This document shows, in pieces, positions 6,956 through 14,032 of a DNA stretch of 23,483 nucleotides. Position 1 is the stretch's first letter. Each line of letters opens with the position of its first letter. Made by a program: the position numbers and the translations under genes. Origin of the DNA: UBA7985 sp002690455 (lineage in GTDB: Bacteria > Pseudomonadota > Alphaproteobacteria > UBA7985); the NCBI GenBank assembly GCA_965662775.1, contig CBFIIW010000023.1, positions 1 through 23,483 on the forward strand, written 5' to 3'. Under the pieces are notes generated by a model, which was not told where the DNA came from, did not search any database, and saw only the letters and a program-made list of their open reading frames with translations.

Positions 6956-8130
6956 GAGGGCTCGGGTCCGTTGAAGAGGGGCTGGGGCAGCAACCGAGCG
7001 GGTAGGTCTTCGAGGGACCGGGCGCCAATCTGCTGCATGTTGGCGATCATGTCGGCGCGCAGGATATGGAGCAGGTGGTCAACGCCCCGCTCTCCCAGCG
7101 CTCCAAGGGCGTAGTGAAAGGCCCGGCCAAGCATGACGAAGTCGGCGCCACGGGCAAGCGCACGCAGGATGTCCAGCCCGCTGTCGATCCCCGAATCACA
7201 GATGATCGGCACGTCGTCGCCTGCTGCGGCACGGATGGCGGGAAGGCTGTCGATGGGTGCCGGTCCGGCTTCGAACTGACGGCCGGTATGGTTGCTGACC
7301 CACAGCACGTCGACCCCGGCACTGAGCAGGTGCGGCACGTCGGCGGGGTCCTGCACGCCCTTGACCATCAGTGTGCCGGACCAGAGGTCGCGCAGCCGCT
7401 CCAGATAGTCCCAGTCGGGGTAGCCTCGGATCACCCGGCCGGCGTGCACGAAGCGGTCGGCGCTGGATTGCCCCGCGGCAACATAGGCTTCGGGGAAGGA
7501 CATGCGTGGCAGGCCCGCGCGCAGCATGCGCAGCGCCCAGCCGGGGTGCGCGAGCACGGAGCCGAGGATCTGCGGGGTGATCTGCGGCGGGATCGACAGG
7601 TGCGCGCGCCGCTGCCGCTCCCGACGGCTTTCGCCCGGTACGTCGAGGGTGAGGACCAGCGCGCTGAACCCGGCCCTTTGCACACGCTCGAGCATATCTT
7701 TCAGCACATCGAGGTCGGCGGGGGCGTAGAGCTGGAACCAGCCGTTATCGGCATCCAGATTCGGCGCGACGGCCTCTGGGGTCGAGCTGGAGACGGTCGA
7801 TAGGCAGAAGGGCAGGCCGGCAGCCGTCGCCCGACGGGAGAGGATATCTTCGGCACGGGGCCAGATTAGCCCCGACATCCCCACCGGGGCGACGCCCAGT
7901 GGCAAGCTCCAGGCACGACCCACAAAGGTCTGGGTCAGATCGGGCTGGACGTCGCCGCTGAGGATGGCAGGCTGGAAGCCCACCCGGTCCAGCGCCGCTC
8001 GATTGCGGCGGGCCCCGGCTTCGCTGCCCGTGGCTGAGTCCAGATACTCGAAAGCAAAGCGCGGCAAACGCTGCGTTGCGCGGCGGCTTAGGTCAGACAG
8101 GGCTGGATAGCGAAAGTCGAGATCGTCCAT
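6952..8130 (-). CDS. FMN-dependent L-2-hydroxy-acid dehydrogenase/oxidase (LldD/glycolate oxidase family)
   Basis: A 392-residue TIM-barrel flavoprotein that should oxidise an L-2-hydroxy acid (lactate, glycolate, mandelate or similar) to the 2-oxo acid. Family features in order: FAFEYLDSATG (25-35, replacing the usual YIDGGA), PLGVAPVGMSGL (77-88), FCLSTVSSST (108-117), WFQLY with substrate Tyr135, TLDVPGESRRER (161-172), MVKGV with FMN Lys257, and the active-site motif SNHTGRQ (279-285) with catalytic His281 and substrate Arg284. The motif normally reads SNHGGRQ; Thr282 in place of the first glycine is a visible departure. No signal or membrane helix is seen, so it is cytoplasmic or peripheral. 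It overlaps yaiI by 4 bases. The substrate is not predictable. Confidence 0.9.
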   Translation of the reverse strand: MDDLDFRYPALSDLSRRATQRLPRFAFEYLDSATGSEAGARRNRAALDRVGFQPAILSGDVQPDLTQTFVGRAWSLPLGVAPVGMSGLIWPRAEDILSRRATAAGLPFCLSTVSSSTPEAVAPNLDADNGWFQLYAPADLDVLKDMLERVQRAGFSALVLTLDVPGESRRERQRRAHLSIPPQITPQILGSVLAHPGWALRMLRAGLPRMSFPEAYVAAGQSSADRFVHAGRVIRGYPDWDYLERLRDLWSGTLMVKGVQDPADVPHLLSAGVDVLWVSNHTGRQFEAGPAPIDSLPAIRAAAGDDVPIICDSGIDSGLDILRALARGADFVMLGRAFHYALGALGERGVDHLLHILRADMIANMQQIGARSLEDLPARLLPQPLFNGPEPS

Positions 8131-8351
8131 ACCCCGTATCTAGACGAGGTTGCCGAGCATCAAAAGCACTGCCTGCTCCAAAGCTGGCATATCGAGACGT
8201 ACCCGAACTGATTAAGTCAGAGGCACTACGCCAAAAGGATCGGCAATATTGGGGTTGGATTGCATTTTTGCTCTCCAAACGGGCAAAACCGTGGTTAACG
8301 TTGAGGCATGTCGCGGTTTGAGCGGCTGAATTGCTGAAAGAGGAGAAGATC

Positions 8352-9368
8352 ATGAAGAAGATGATTTGGGCAGGGCTGCTGTCGACCGTGACGGCGCTGG
8401 GCGCAGCGGTTGGTGCTCAGGCGCAGACCAGCGTCCCTTTTGCCCTCGACTGGAAATTTGAAGGCCCGAGTGCGGCCTACTTTGCCGCCATCGACAATGG
8501 CCACTTCGCCGCTGGCGGTCTCGACGTTGAGATTTCCGCCGGCTCCGGCTCGCTGGATGCCATTCCAAAGGTTGCGACCGGCGCGTTCCCGATGGGCTTT
8601 GCCGACATCAATTCGCTGATCAAGTTCAAGGACCAGAACCCCGACGCGCCCGTGATCGCAGTGATGATGGTGTACGACAAGCCACCGTTTGCTGTTATTG
8701 GTCGCAAGTCACAGGGCGTGTCGGCACCGGCGGACCTCGAAGGCAAGATCCTCGGTGCACCGCCACCAGATGGCGCCTGGGCTCAGTTCCCAGCCTTTGC
8801 ATCCGCCAATGGTCTCGATGTATCCGCCATCACTGTCGAGCCGGTTGGCTTTCCCACCCGCGAGCCGATGCTGGCGGAGGGTAAGGTGGACGCCATCACG
8901 GGTTTCTCGTTCTCTAGTTACCTGAACCTGGTGCGACTTGGCGTATCTGAGGACGACATTTCAACCATTCTAATGGCCGACCATGGCTTGCAGCTTTACG
9001 GGAACGCGATTATCGCCAACACGGACTTTGCCACCGCGAACCCTGCACACGTGACAGCCTTCTTGACGGCGGTTGCCGCGGGCTGGCGTGACGTGATTGC
9101 TGACCCAGAGATGGGGGCTAAGGCTGTCGCTATGCGCAACCCCGCATCAGATGTTGCATTGGAAACCCGTCGTTTGCAGTTGTCCATCGATGGTAATGTC
9201 ATGACCGACTACACCATGGCCAACGGCATGGGCAGCATCGATACAGACCGCATGGCCGCGGCGTTGGGGCAACTGGCAGAAACCTACGACTTCCAGAATG
9301 CGCCGGACGCGTCGATGTACTTCACCGATGCTTACCTGCCGGATAGTGCGGCACTGATGCTGAAGTAG
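8352..9368 (+). CDS. NMT1/SsuA-like periplasmic binding protein of second ABC importer
   Basis: A 338-residue binding protein of the nitrate/sulfonate/pyrimidine (NitT/TauT, NMT1/THI5) class. The signal peptide runs MKKMIWAGLL to AQA (cleavage near residue 24). The mature part starts 'TSVPFALDWKFEGPSAAYFAAIDNGHF', matching the family's typical 'LDW...HAPYYVA...GYF' opening, then DVEISAGSGSLDA and 'GAFPMGFADINSLIKF'. Start choice: a TTG at 8331 is in frame, but the ATG at 8352 has AAAGAGGAG 7-8 bases upstream and begins the signal peptide exactly. ATPase and permease genes follow. The ligand could be a sulfonate, a pyrimidine thiamine precursor or another nitrogen compound; the sequence alone does not decide. 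Confidence 0.88.
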   Translation: MKKMIWAGLLSTVTALGAAVGAQAQTSVPFALDWKFEGPSAAYFAAIDNGHFAAGGLDVEISAGSGSLDAIPKVATGAFPMGFADINSLIKFKDQNPDAPVIAVMMVYDKPPFAVIGRKSQGVSAPADLEGKILGAPPPDGAWAQFPAFASANGLDVSAITVEPVGFPTREPMLAEGKVDAITGFSFSSYLNLVRLGVSEDDISTILMADHGLQLYGNAIIANTDFATANPAHVTAFLTAVAAGWRDVIADPEMGAKAVAMRNPASDVALETRRLQLSIDGNVMTDYTMANGMGSIDTDRMAAALGQLAETYDFQNAPDASMYFTDAYLPDSAALMLK

Positions 9369-9392
9369 GCTTTGACCTGCAAAAAAATGCGG

Positions 9393-9418
9393 CGGGCCGG
9401 TCCTCGACGACCGGCCCG
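9393..9418 (+). repeat. strong intercistronic hairpin after the second binding-protein gene
   Basis: A perfect 10-bp stem, CGGGCCGGTC (9393-9402) with GACCGGCCCG (9409-9418), has a 6-base loop and is not followed by a T-run. It lies 25 bases after the binding-protein stop. It resembles the hairpin at 3377-3407 in position and in its GGGCCG core. An 8-base direct repeat TTGACCTG (9372-9379 and 9433-9440) flanks it. It probably limits read-through or shields the binding-protein message. Confidence 0.6.
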
Positions 9419-9499
9419 TTGGCTTCCCCTTATTGACCTGGTGCACTGACAACGCCCCTGCGGTCTCTGCTTTCATTCTTTGGGGTTTGTCCTTAGGCT

Positions 9500-9513
9500 G
9501 GAGGGCATCCTTG
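9500..9513 (+). promoter_or_regulatory. ribosome site that favours a TTG start for the importer ATPase
   Basis: GGAGGG at 9500-9505 is followed after 5 bases by an in-frame TTG at 9511. The alternative ATG at 9529 would be 23 bases from this site and has no closer purine-rich match. The TTG start adds six residues to the ATPase N-terminus. Confidence 0.5.
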
Positions 9514-10344
9514 TTCTGTGGTGCTCGCATGTCGAATCAATCTGTAATTTCACTCGAAAACGTCAGCCACGCCTATTCGACCGACGCTGGCCCGCTGCCC
9601 GTGCTCAATGGCATCAGCTTTGAAATTGCTCAAGGCGGCTTTACGGCTGTTGTCGGGCCCTCCGGATGCGGCAAGTCTACGCTGACTAAGTTAGTTGCCG
9701 GCCTGCTCAAACCTGATGCGGGGCAGGTGGTCTTAGACGGTAAACCCGTGGTTTCGCCCCGCCCAACGGTGGGTATGGCCTTCCAGAACCCCGTGCTGCT
9801 CGAATGGCGTTCGATCCTGCGCAATGTCCTGCTGCCGCTGGAGATCGTGCGCGGTCACGGCTTGAGTCGGCGGGAAGCCGAAGACCGTGCCGCCGGGTTG
9901 CTCGAACTGGTCGGTCTCTCCGGTTTTGAAGACAAGCGCCCCTCGGAGCTTTCCGGTGGTATGCGTCAGCGGGCCTCGTTGTGTCGGGCGCTGATCCACC
10001 GACCCAGCGTACTGATCCTCGATGAACCCTTTGGTGCGCTTGACGCTTTTACCCGTGAAGACCTTTGGCAGATCATGTTCAAATTGCGGATCGAGCAGGG
10101 GGTGACCTGTATGCTCATCACTCACGATCTGCGCGAGAGTGTCTTCCTGGCCGATGACGTCCTCGTGCTCTCTGACCGACCTGCGCGGGTGCAGTACCGC
10201 CTCGCTGTACCGCTGGGTCGAGAACGTGAGATCGAAGACCTCTACAAGCCTGAAATCGTTGAAAATCTTGCTGAATTGCGGCGACAGATCCAGATCGCAC
10301 AGGGTCGTGATCAAGCCGCTGACCAGCAGGGAGAGGCCGCTTGA
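9511..10344 (+). CDS. ABC importer ATPase (SsuB/TauB/NrtD family)
   Basis: An ATPase of 277 residues from the TTG at 9511, or 271 from the ATG at 9529; the TTG has the better-placed ribosome site. Counting from the ATG: Walker A GPSGCGKST (43-51), Q-loop in AFQNPVLLEWRS (84-95), signature LSGGMRQRASLCRAL (141-155), Walker B LILDEPFGALDAFTRE (162-177) and switch His199 in LITHDLRESVFLADDV. 'LLEWRSILRNVLLPLE' and 'LLILDEPFGALDA' are typical of the NitT/TauT class, matching the NMT1-type binding protein upstream. The stop overlaps the permease ATG by one base (TGATG), so both are translated together. It lies 142 bases behind the binding-protein gene, separated by the hairpin. Confidence 0.9.
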   Translation: MFCGARMSNQSVISLENVSHAYSTDAGPLPVLNGISFEIAQGGFTAVVGPSGCGKSTLTKLVAGLLKPDAGQVVLDGKPVVSPRPTVGMAFQNPVLLEWRSILRNVLLPLEIVRGHGLSRREAEDRAAGLLELVGLSGFEDKRPSELSGGMRQRASLCRALIHRPSVLILDEPFGALDAFTREDLWQIMFKLRIEQGVTCMLITHDLRESVFLADDVLVLSDRPARVQYRLAVPLGREREIEDLYKPEIVENLAELRRQIQIAQGRDQAADQQGEAA

Positions 10345-11123
10345 TGAACATGAAGCAAAGCCGCCTGATGCGGCAAATCCTCGTACCACTGGTGTCGATC
10401 GTTATCTTCCTTATTCTGTGGGAACTGCTGGTGTGGTGGAGGGATTGGCCGAATTACAAGATGGCCTCTCCCAGTGATCTGACCGGGGCTTTCTCCAAAT
10501 ACTGGAAGCTGTTTCTGCTCTATGGCTGGCAGACGCTCTGGCGGACTGTGCTGGGTTTGCTGCTCTCTGTTGTCGTCGGGACTATGCTCGGGATGGTCAT
10601 GGGCTTTTCGAAAGTGGCTCGTGATGCGCTCTACCCGCTGCTGGTTGGCTTCAACGCCATACCAAAAGCCACCGTTGTCCCGGTGATTGCGCTGCTGTTT
10701 ATCGGTGCGGACAACACCAACACTGTGCTGATGGCCTTCATGATCAGCTTCTTCCCGATTGCGGTATCGGTGTCGGTGGGCCTGAATACGCTTGAGACCG
10801 AATACCGCGATATCCTTCGTGCGTTGGGCGCGAGCCGGTTAACGGTGTTCTGGAAAATCGCGCTGCCTAAAACTCTGCCCGAGTTCTTCGGTGCCTTAAA
10901 GGTCGCGGTCACGCTGGCGTTCATCGGCACAAACCTTGTCGAAATCATCGAGCCGCATGGTATGGGGCTCGGACACCTGTTCGACAGCGGCAAGATAAAC
11001 GCGAACTATCCGCTGATGTTTGCCGTACTACTGGCGTTAGCCTTCCTCGGGATCCTGCTGTTCTACGCGGTGGTGGTTCTGGAAAAGATTTTTGCTGGCT
11101 GGGCAGAGCGCCCTGAAACCTGA
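10344..11123 (+). CDS. ABC importer permease (SsuC/TauC/ThiX-like)
   Basis: A 259-residue inner-membrane permease of the BPD_transp_1 family. Hydrophobic helices are seen at about 11-32, 66-87, 97-121, 126-146, 184-203 and 224-247. The EAA loop that contacts the ATPase is YRDILRALGASRLTVFWKIALP (154-175). Length is normal for SsuC/TauC proteins. Start choice: an in-frame TTG at 10341 also exists, but the ATG at 10344 overlaps the ATPase stop as TGATG and has GGGAGAGG 7-8 bases upstream. With the two upstream genes it forms a complete importer. The hydrolase gene starts 35 bases downstream. Confidence 0.9.
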   Translation: MNMKQSRLMRQILVPLVSIVIFLILWELLVWWRDWPNYKMASPSDLTGAFSKYWKLFLLYGWQTLWRTVLGLLLSVVVGTMLGMVMGFSKVARDALYPLLVGFNAIPKATVVPVIALLFIGADNTNTVLMAFMISFFPIAVSVSVGLNTLETEYRDILRALGASRLTVFWKIALPKTLPEFFGALKVAVTLAFIGTNLVEIIEPHGMGLGHLFDSGKINANYPLMFAVLLALAFLGILLFYAVVVLEKIFAGWAERPET

Positions 11124-11158
11124 TCAGAACCCCTTCCTCGCTCAAGGAAACCCGCACC

Positions 11159-11845
11159 ATGGCACTCAGCAGCTTTGACATGACCTTTACCGCCCGTGAT
11201 GGCGTGACCTATGACGGCCGAATGTCGACCCCCGCAGGGGAGGACAAGGCACCAGCGATCCTGATTATCCCGGCGATCTTTGGTACTGATGCTGAGATGG
11301 AGGGATTGATCGAGGACTTCGCACGCGATGGCTTTCTGACGGCTGCACCAGATTACTTTCATCGCAGTGTTCCGGGGCCGACCGCCGATTTTCAGGCTGC
11401 ACTGGCGCGCATGAACAGCTTTGATATGGCGCAGGGGCTGAAGGATATGGATGACAACATTCGCGAACTGCGCCGTCACCCCCGGTGTAATGGCAAGGTC
11501 GCGGTGCTGGGCTTCTGCTTTGGTGGTAGTTTCGCCTTTCTCGCTGGCGCGCGCTTTGGTGCCGATGCGGTCGGCACTTACCATGGCACCCGCATTCACA
11601 CGGTGCTGGAGGAAGCCGATCGCCTGCGCGTGCCGACCAGCCTGCACTATGGCGATGATGACCCTCACGTGCCCATGGAACAAGTTACCGCTGTACAGGC
11701 GGCACTGGCTGGTAAGGATGGTTGTGAAGTCGTGGTTCACGCCGGGGGACAGCACAATTTTTCCATGCCGACCAAAGCTGGGTACGATGCCGCAGTCGCT
11801 CAGTCGGCGCGTGACAGCGTCATTGCCTGTTTCTCTCAAATGTAA
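11159..11845 (+). CDS. dienelactone-hydrolase family alpha/beta hydrolase
   Basis: A 228-residue cytoplasmic hydrolase with the dienelactone hydrolase fold. The catalytic triad is visible: nucleophile Cys120 in GFCFGGS, Asp168 in GDDDPHVP and His199 in GGQHNFS. The element that in true dienelactone hydrolases reads QEIFG reads PAIFG here, so the glutamate that controls the cysteine (Glu36 in the Pseudomonas enzyme) is replaced by Ala39. The arginine equivalent to Arg81 seems kept (FHRSVPG), while the position of Arg206 is Met. This points to a substrate other than the classic chloroaromatic dienelactone. The ATG has CAAGGAAA about 10 bases upstream and follows the permease by 35 bases, so it may process the imported compound (inference). 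Confidence 0.85.
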   Translation: MALSSFDMTFTARDGVTYDGRMSTPAGEDKAPAILIIPAIFGTDAEMEGLIEDFARDGFLTAAPDYFHRSVPGPTADFQAALARMNSFDMAQGLKDMDDNIRELRRHPRCNGKVAVLGFCFGGSFAFLAGARFGADAVGTYHGTRIHTVLEEADRLRVPTSLHYGDDDPHVPMEQVTAVQAALAGKDGCEVVVHAGGQHNFSMPTKAGYDAAVAQSARDSVIACFSQM

Positions 11846-11865
11846 GCGACTGTCGCACTGCAGGC

Positions 11866-11930
11866 GGCGCAGACTGAGATACTTTGCGCCTTGACGGTTT
11901 TCACTCCGATCGTGTCAACTACTCTATAAA
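11866..11930 (+). promoter_or_regulatory. weak promoter/operator candidate before the class V aminotransferase
   Basis: A 6-bp inverted repeat GGCGCA (11866-11871) / TGCGCC (11885-11890) is followed at once by TTGACG (11891-11896). TATAAA stands at 11925-11930, but 28 bases from TTGACG, too far for one promoter; no other good -35 is present. The 118-base gap suggests the aminotransferase gene has its own start of transcription, yet the elements are weak. Confidence 0.25.
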
Positions 11931-11963
11931 TCACCACAATCCCCACAAAGAGGCTGTTTTTCC

Positions 11964-13073
11964 ATGCTGGACCAAAGCCCCCCGGACCTGCTCGAATATT
12001 CCGTTGTATTCACGGATCGCTCTGTCAACCACATGTCAGCTCGTTTTCAAGCTTGCATGAACAGCCTTCACGCAGGCCTCACCGATACCTACAACGCCGA
12101 ATCGATGGTGTTGGTGCCCGGCGGCGGCAGCTACGCGATGGAGGCTGTGGCGCGGCAGTTCGGGCTTGGAAAGCGAAAGACCTTTCTTCGCAATGGCTGG
12201 TTTTCGTATCGCTGGACGCAGATTTTTGATGCGATTGAACCCGGCCACCGTGCGCCCGTCCTGAAGGCACAGCGCACCGGCCCCGGCGAAACGGCGCCCT
12301 TTGCCCCAATGGCAGTCGAAGAAGTTGTCAAGCACATTGCCGCAACAAAGCCCCAAGTGTTCTTTGCGCCCCATGTTGAGACGTCTGCGGGTATGGTTCT
12401 CCCCGATAATTATATTCGTGAGGTTGGTGCAGCTGTGCGGGCTAATGATGGCCTGTTTATTCTCGACTGTGTGGCGTCGGGTGCCCTTTGGATTGATATG
12501 CAAGCGCTCAACGTTGATGTTTTGGTGACCGCGCCGCAGAAGGGTTGGTCATCCTCGCCTTCGGCTGGGGTGGTGCTTATGGGTGCACGGGCGCTGAACC
12601 GTTTGGATGAAATCCGGGCAAGCAGCTTTACCGTCGACCTGAGTAAGTGGCACCAGATCATGCAGGCGTACCTGGGCGGTGGTCATGCTTATCACGCGAC
12701 AATGCCGACCGACGCGCTGCTCGGTTTCAATGAAAATATGAACGAGACTCTCGATTTTGGCCTACAGAACTGCCGCGCTGCGCAGGAGCGGATCGGCAGA
12801 GAACTGCGCGGCATGCTCGACGAACAGGGGTATCAGAGCGTTGCGGCAGAGGGTTTTCAGGCCGCACCCGTGGTCGTTTGTTTCGCGCCTTCGGCAGAGA
12901 TGCAGAACGGCTCTGCCTTCGCCGCGCAAGGATTGCAGATCGCCGCAGGTGTTCCGCTGGCCATCGATGAGGGCCCGGATTATCGAAGCTTCCGCTTTGG
13001 CCTGTTCGGGCTAGACAAACTCAAGCACCCGGAGCGTACGATCAGCCGCGTGCGAGAGGCCATGGGCTGGTAG
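11964..13073 (+). CDS. class V aminotransferase (alanine-glyoxylate/2-aminoethylphosphonate-type fold)
   Basis: A 369-residue fold-type I PLP enzyme. Seen are the glycine-rich PLP phosphate region VLVPGGGSYAMEAVARQF (49-66), the segment 'VFFAPHVETSAGMVLP' (132-147) with the typical H-x-E-T-S-x-G of class V enzymes, the cofactor aspartate in FILDCVASGAL (Asp168) and the Schiff-base lysine in TAPQKGWSSSP (Lys193). The C-terminus has 'RSFRFGLFGLDKL', like the R-I-G-x-x-G region of alanine-glyoxylate aminotransferases. It should transfer an amino group between a small amino acid and a 2-oxo acid or aldehyde; the exact pair is unknown. AAAGAGG lies 10 bases before the ATG. It follows the hydrolase by 118 bases on the same strand. 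Confidence 0.87.
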   Translation: MLDQSPPDLLEYSVVFTDRSVNHMSARFQACMNSLHAGLTDTYNAESMVLVPGGGSYAMEAVARQFGLGKRKTFLRNGWFSYRWTQIFDAIEPGHRAPVLKAQRTGPGETAPFAPMAVEEVVKHIAATKPQVFFAPHVETSAGMVLPDNYIREVGAAVRANDGLFILDCVASGALWIDMQALNVDVLVTAPQKGWSSSPSAGVVLMGARALNRLDEIRASSFTVDLSKWHQIMQAYLGGGHAYHATMPTDALLGFNENMNETLDFGLQNCRAAQERIGRELRGMLDEQGYQSVAAEGFQAAPVVVCFAPSAEMQNGSAFAAQGLQIAAGVPLAIDEGPDYRSFRFGLFGLDKLKHPERTISRVREAMGW

Positions 13074-13085
13074 TGGCTTCTCCTG

Positions 13086-13250
13086 CTAATCGTCCTTCAT
13101 GAAATAAGGGACGAGGAACACCAAGCACGCCACGAGGAAGAATAGGCTACCAAACAAGCCCCAAAAACTGCCGATGCTGGCGATAGTGAAGCCCAGCGCT
13201 GAGACGATAAACAACAGCCAGCCGGCGATTTCGAAGTGGCGTTTCTTCAC
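13086..13250 (-). CDS. 54-residue two-helix membrane protein, GTG start
   Basis: A short gene reading from GTG at 13250 to TAG at 13086-13088. It begins M-K-K-R-H-F-E-I-A-G-W and contains two hydrophobic segments (about 9-27 and 29-49: FWGLFGSLFFLVACLVFLV) split by an SIGS turn, then ends PYFMKDD. AGGAGG stands about 10 bases before the GTG, a strong ribosome site for so small a frame. The layout fits a small inner-membrane protein with a positively charged start. It reminds me of short conserved hypothetical membrane proteins in Proteobacteria, but I cannot name a family with certainty. It is convergent with the aminotransferase gene (12-base gap) and divergent from the methyltransferase gene. 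Confidence 0.72.
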   Translation of the reverse strand: MKKRHFEIAGWLLFIVSALGFTIASIGSFWGLFGSLFFLVACLVFLVPYFMKDD

Positions 13251-13255
13251 GGTCG

Positions 13256-13286
13256 TTGACCCTCCTGAACCTTGAGGGGCTATATT
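13256..13286 (+). promoter_or_regulatory. possible promoter of the methyltransferase gene
   Basis: TTGACC at 13256-13261 and TATATT at 13281-13286 are 19 bases apart, slightly long for sigma70. The TTGACC lies on the complement of the small gene's leader just ahead of its ribosome site. It would give a leader of about 70 bases before the ATG at 13364. Confidence 0.35.
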
Positions 13287-13363
13287 GCCGGGTTCGTGTC
13301 GAAAGTCGATATGGATCCGGGAGCTTTTCCGGCCTGTGCAGCGTTAAGCGAGGGGTTTGAGCC

Positions 13364-14032
13364 ATGACCGACGATCGCGAGACTGAGAACACGCCAGAGC
13401 GCCTGCTCGCCCGCGCCTACGCGCTGCGCAACGACGATCCCGAAGAGACGCTCAAGCTCTACGCCGACTGGGCGGAGACCTACGACCAGACCATGCTCGA
13501 CGGGCTGGCCTACCGCTCACCTCGGCGGATCGCGGCGCTGACTGCCGTGAGTGAGCCGCGCCGTGGTGCCCGGGTGCTTGACGTCGGCTGCGGCACCGGG
13601 CTGCTGGCGGCATGCTTGCGCGAAGAGGGCTTTACCCGCATCGACGGGCTGGACTACTCCGCACCCATGCTGGCCGTAGCGCAGCGTGAAGGTCGGATTG
13701 ATAAAGCATTTCTGCGCGACCTAAACCAGCCGTTGGAGATGGATGACGGCGGCTACGAAGTGCTGGTTTCAACGGGCACCTTTACCCACGGGCACGTGAG
13801 CGCCGGGTGCTTGCCGAACCTGCTGTCCCTGCTGTGCCCAGGAGGGCGATTGATTTGCACCGTTCACCGCGATGTCTGGGACGAAGGCGGCTTTAGCGCT
13901 GGCTTGCAATCCCTCGCCGGTAGCGGGGTCGCCACCCTTCGCTCGCGTGAAGCCGATCGCCTGTTCGAAGACGACGACGAGCCGACCGGCTGGTACTTGG
14001 TTGTTGAAAAACGGGCGACTGGAGCGGCTTAG
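13364..14032 (+). CDS. class I SAM-dependent methyltransferase
   Basis: A 222-residue cytoplasmic methyltransferase. The SAM-binding motif I is VLDVGCGTGLLA (71-82), followed by the acidic loop IDGLDYSAPMLAVAQ (93-107), motif 'VLVSTGTFTHGHV' and the strand GGRLICTVH. The N-terminal part (ARAYALRNDDPEETLKLYADWAETYDQ) resembles the METTL27/WBSCR27-like branch, whose substrates are poorly defined, so the substrate is unknown. The frame starts at ATG with GAGGGG about 10 bases upstream. Its TAG stop overlaps the stop of the opposite MFS gene (shared CTTAG at 14028-14032), so the two genes are packed tail to tail without room for a terminator. Confidence 0.86.
   Translation: MTDDRETENTPERLLARAYALRNDDPEETLKLYADWAETYDQTMLDGLAYRSPRRIAALTAVSEPRRGARVLDVGCGTGLLAACLREEGFTRIDGLDYSAPMLAVAQREGRIDKAFLRDLNQPLEMDDGGYEVLVSTGTFTHGHVSAGCLPNLLSLLCPGGRLICTVHRDVWDEGGFSAGLQSLAGSGVATLRSREADRLFEDDDEPTGWYLVVEKRATGAA

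Noticed and set aside
8253..8272. Sigma54-like TTGG...TTGCT sequence upstream of the second importer
   Set aside because: The GG and GC are 11 bases apart instead of the required 10 and the -24 element is poor.
8131..8351. Thiamine (TPP) riboswitch before the NMT1-type binding protein
   Set aside because: The conserved CTGAGA and ACCTGATC-type segments of the riboswitch are not present.
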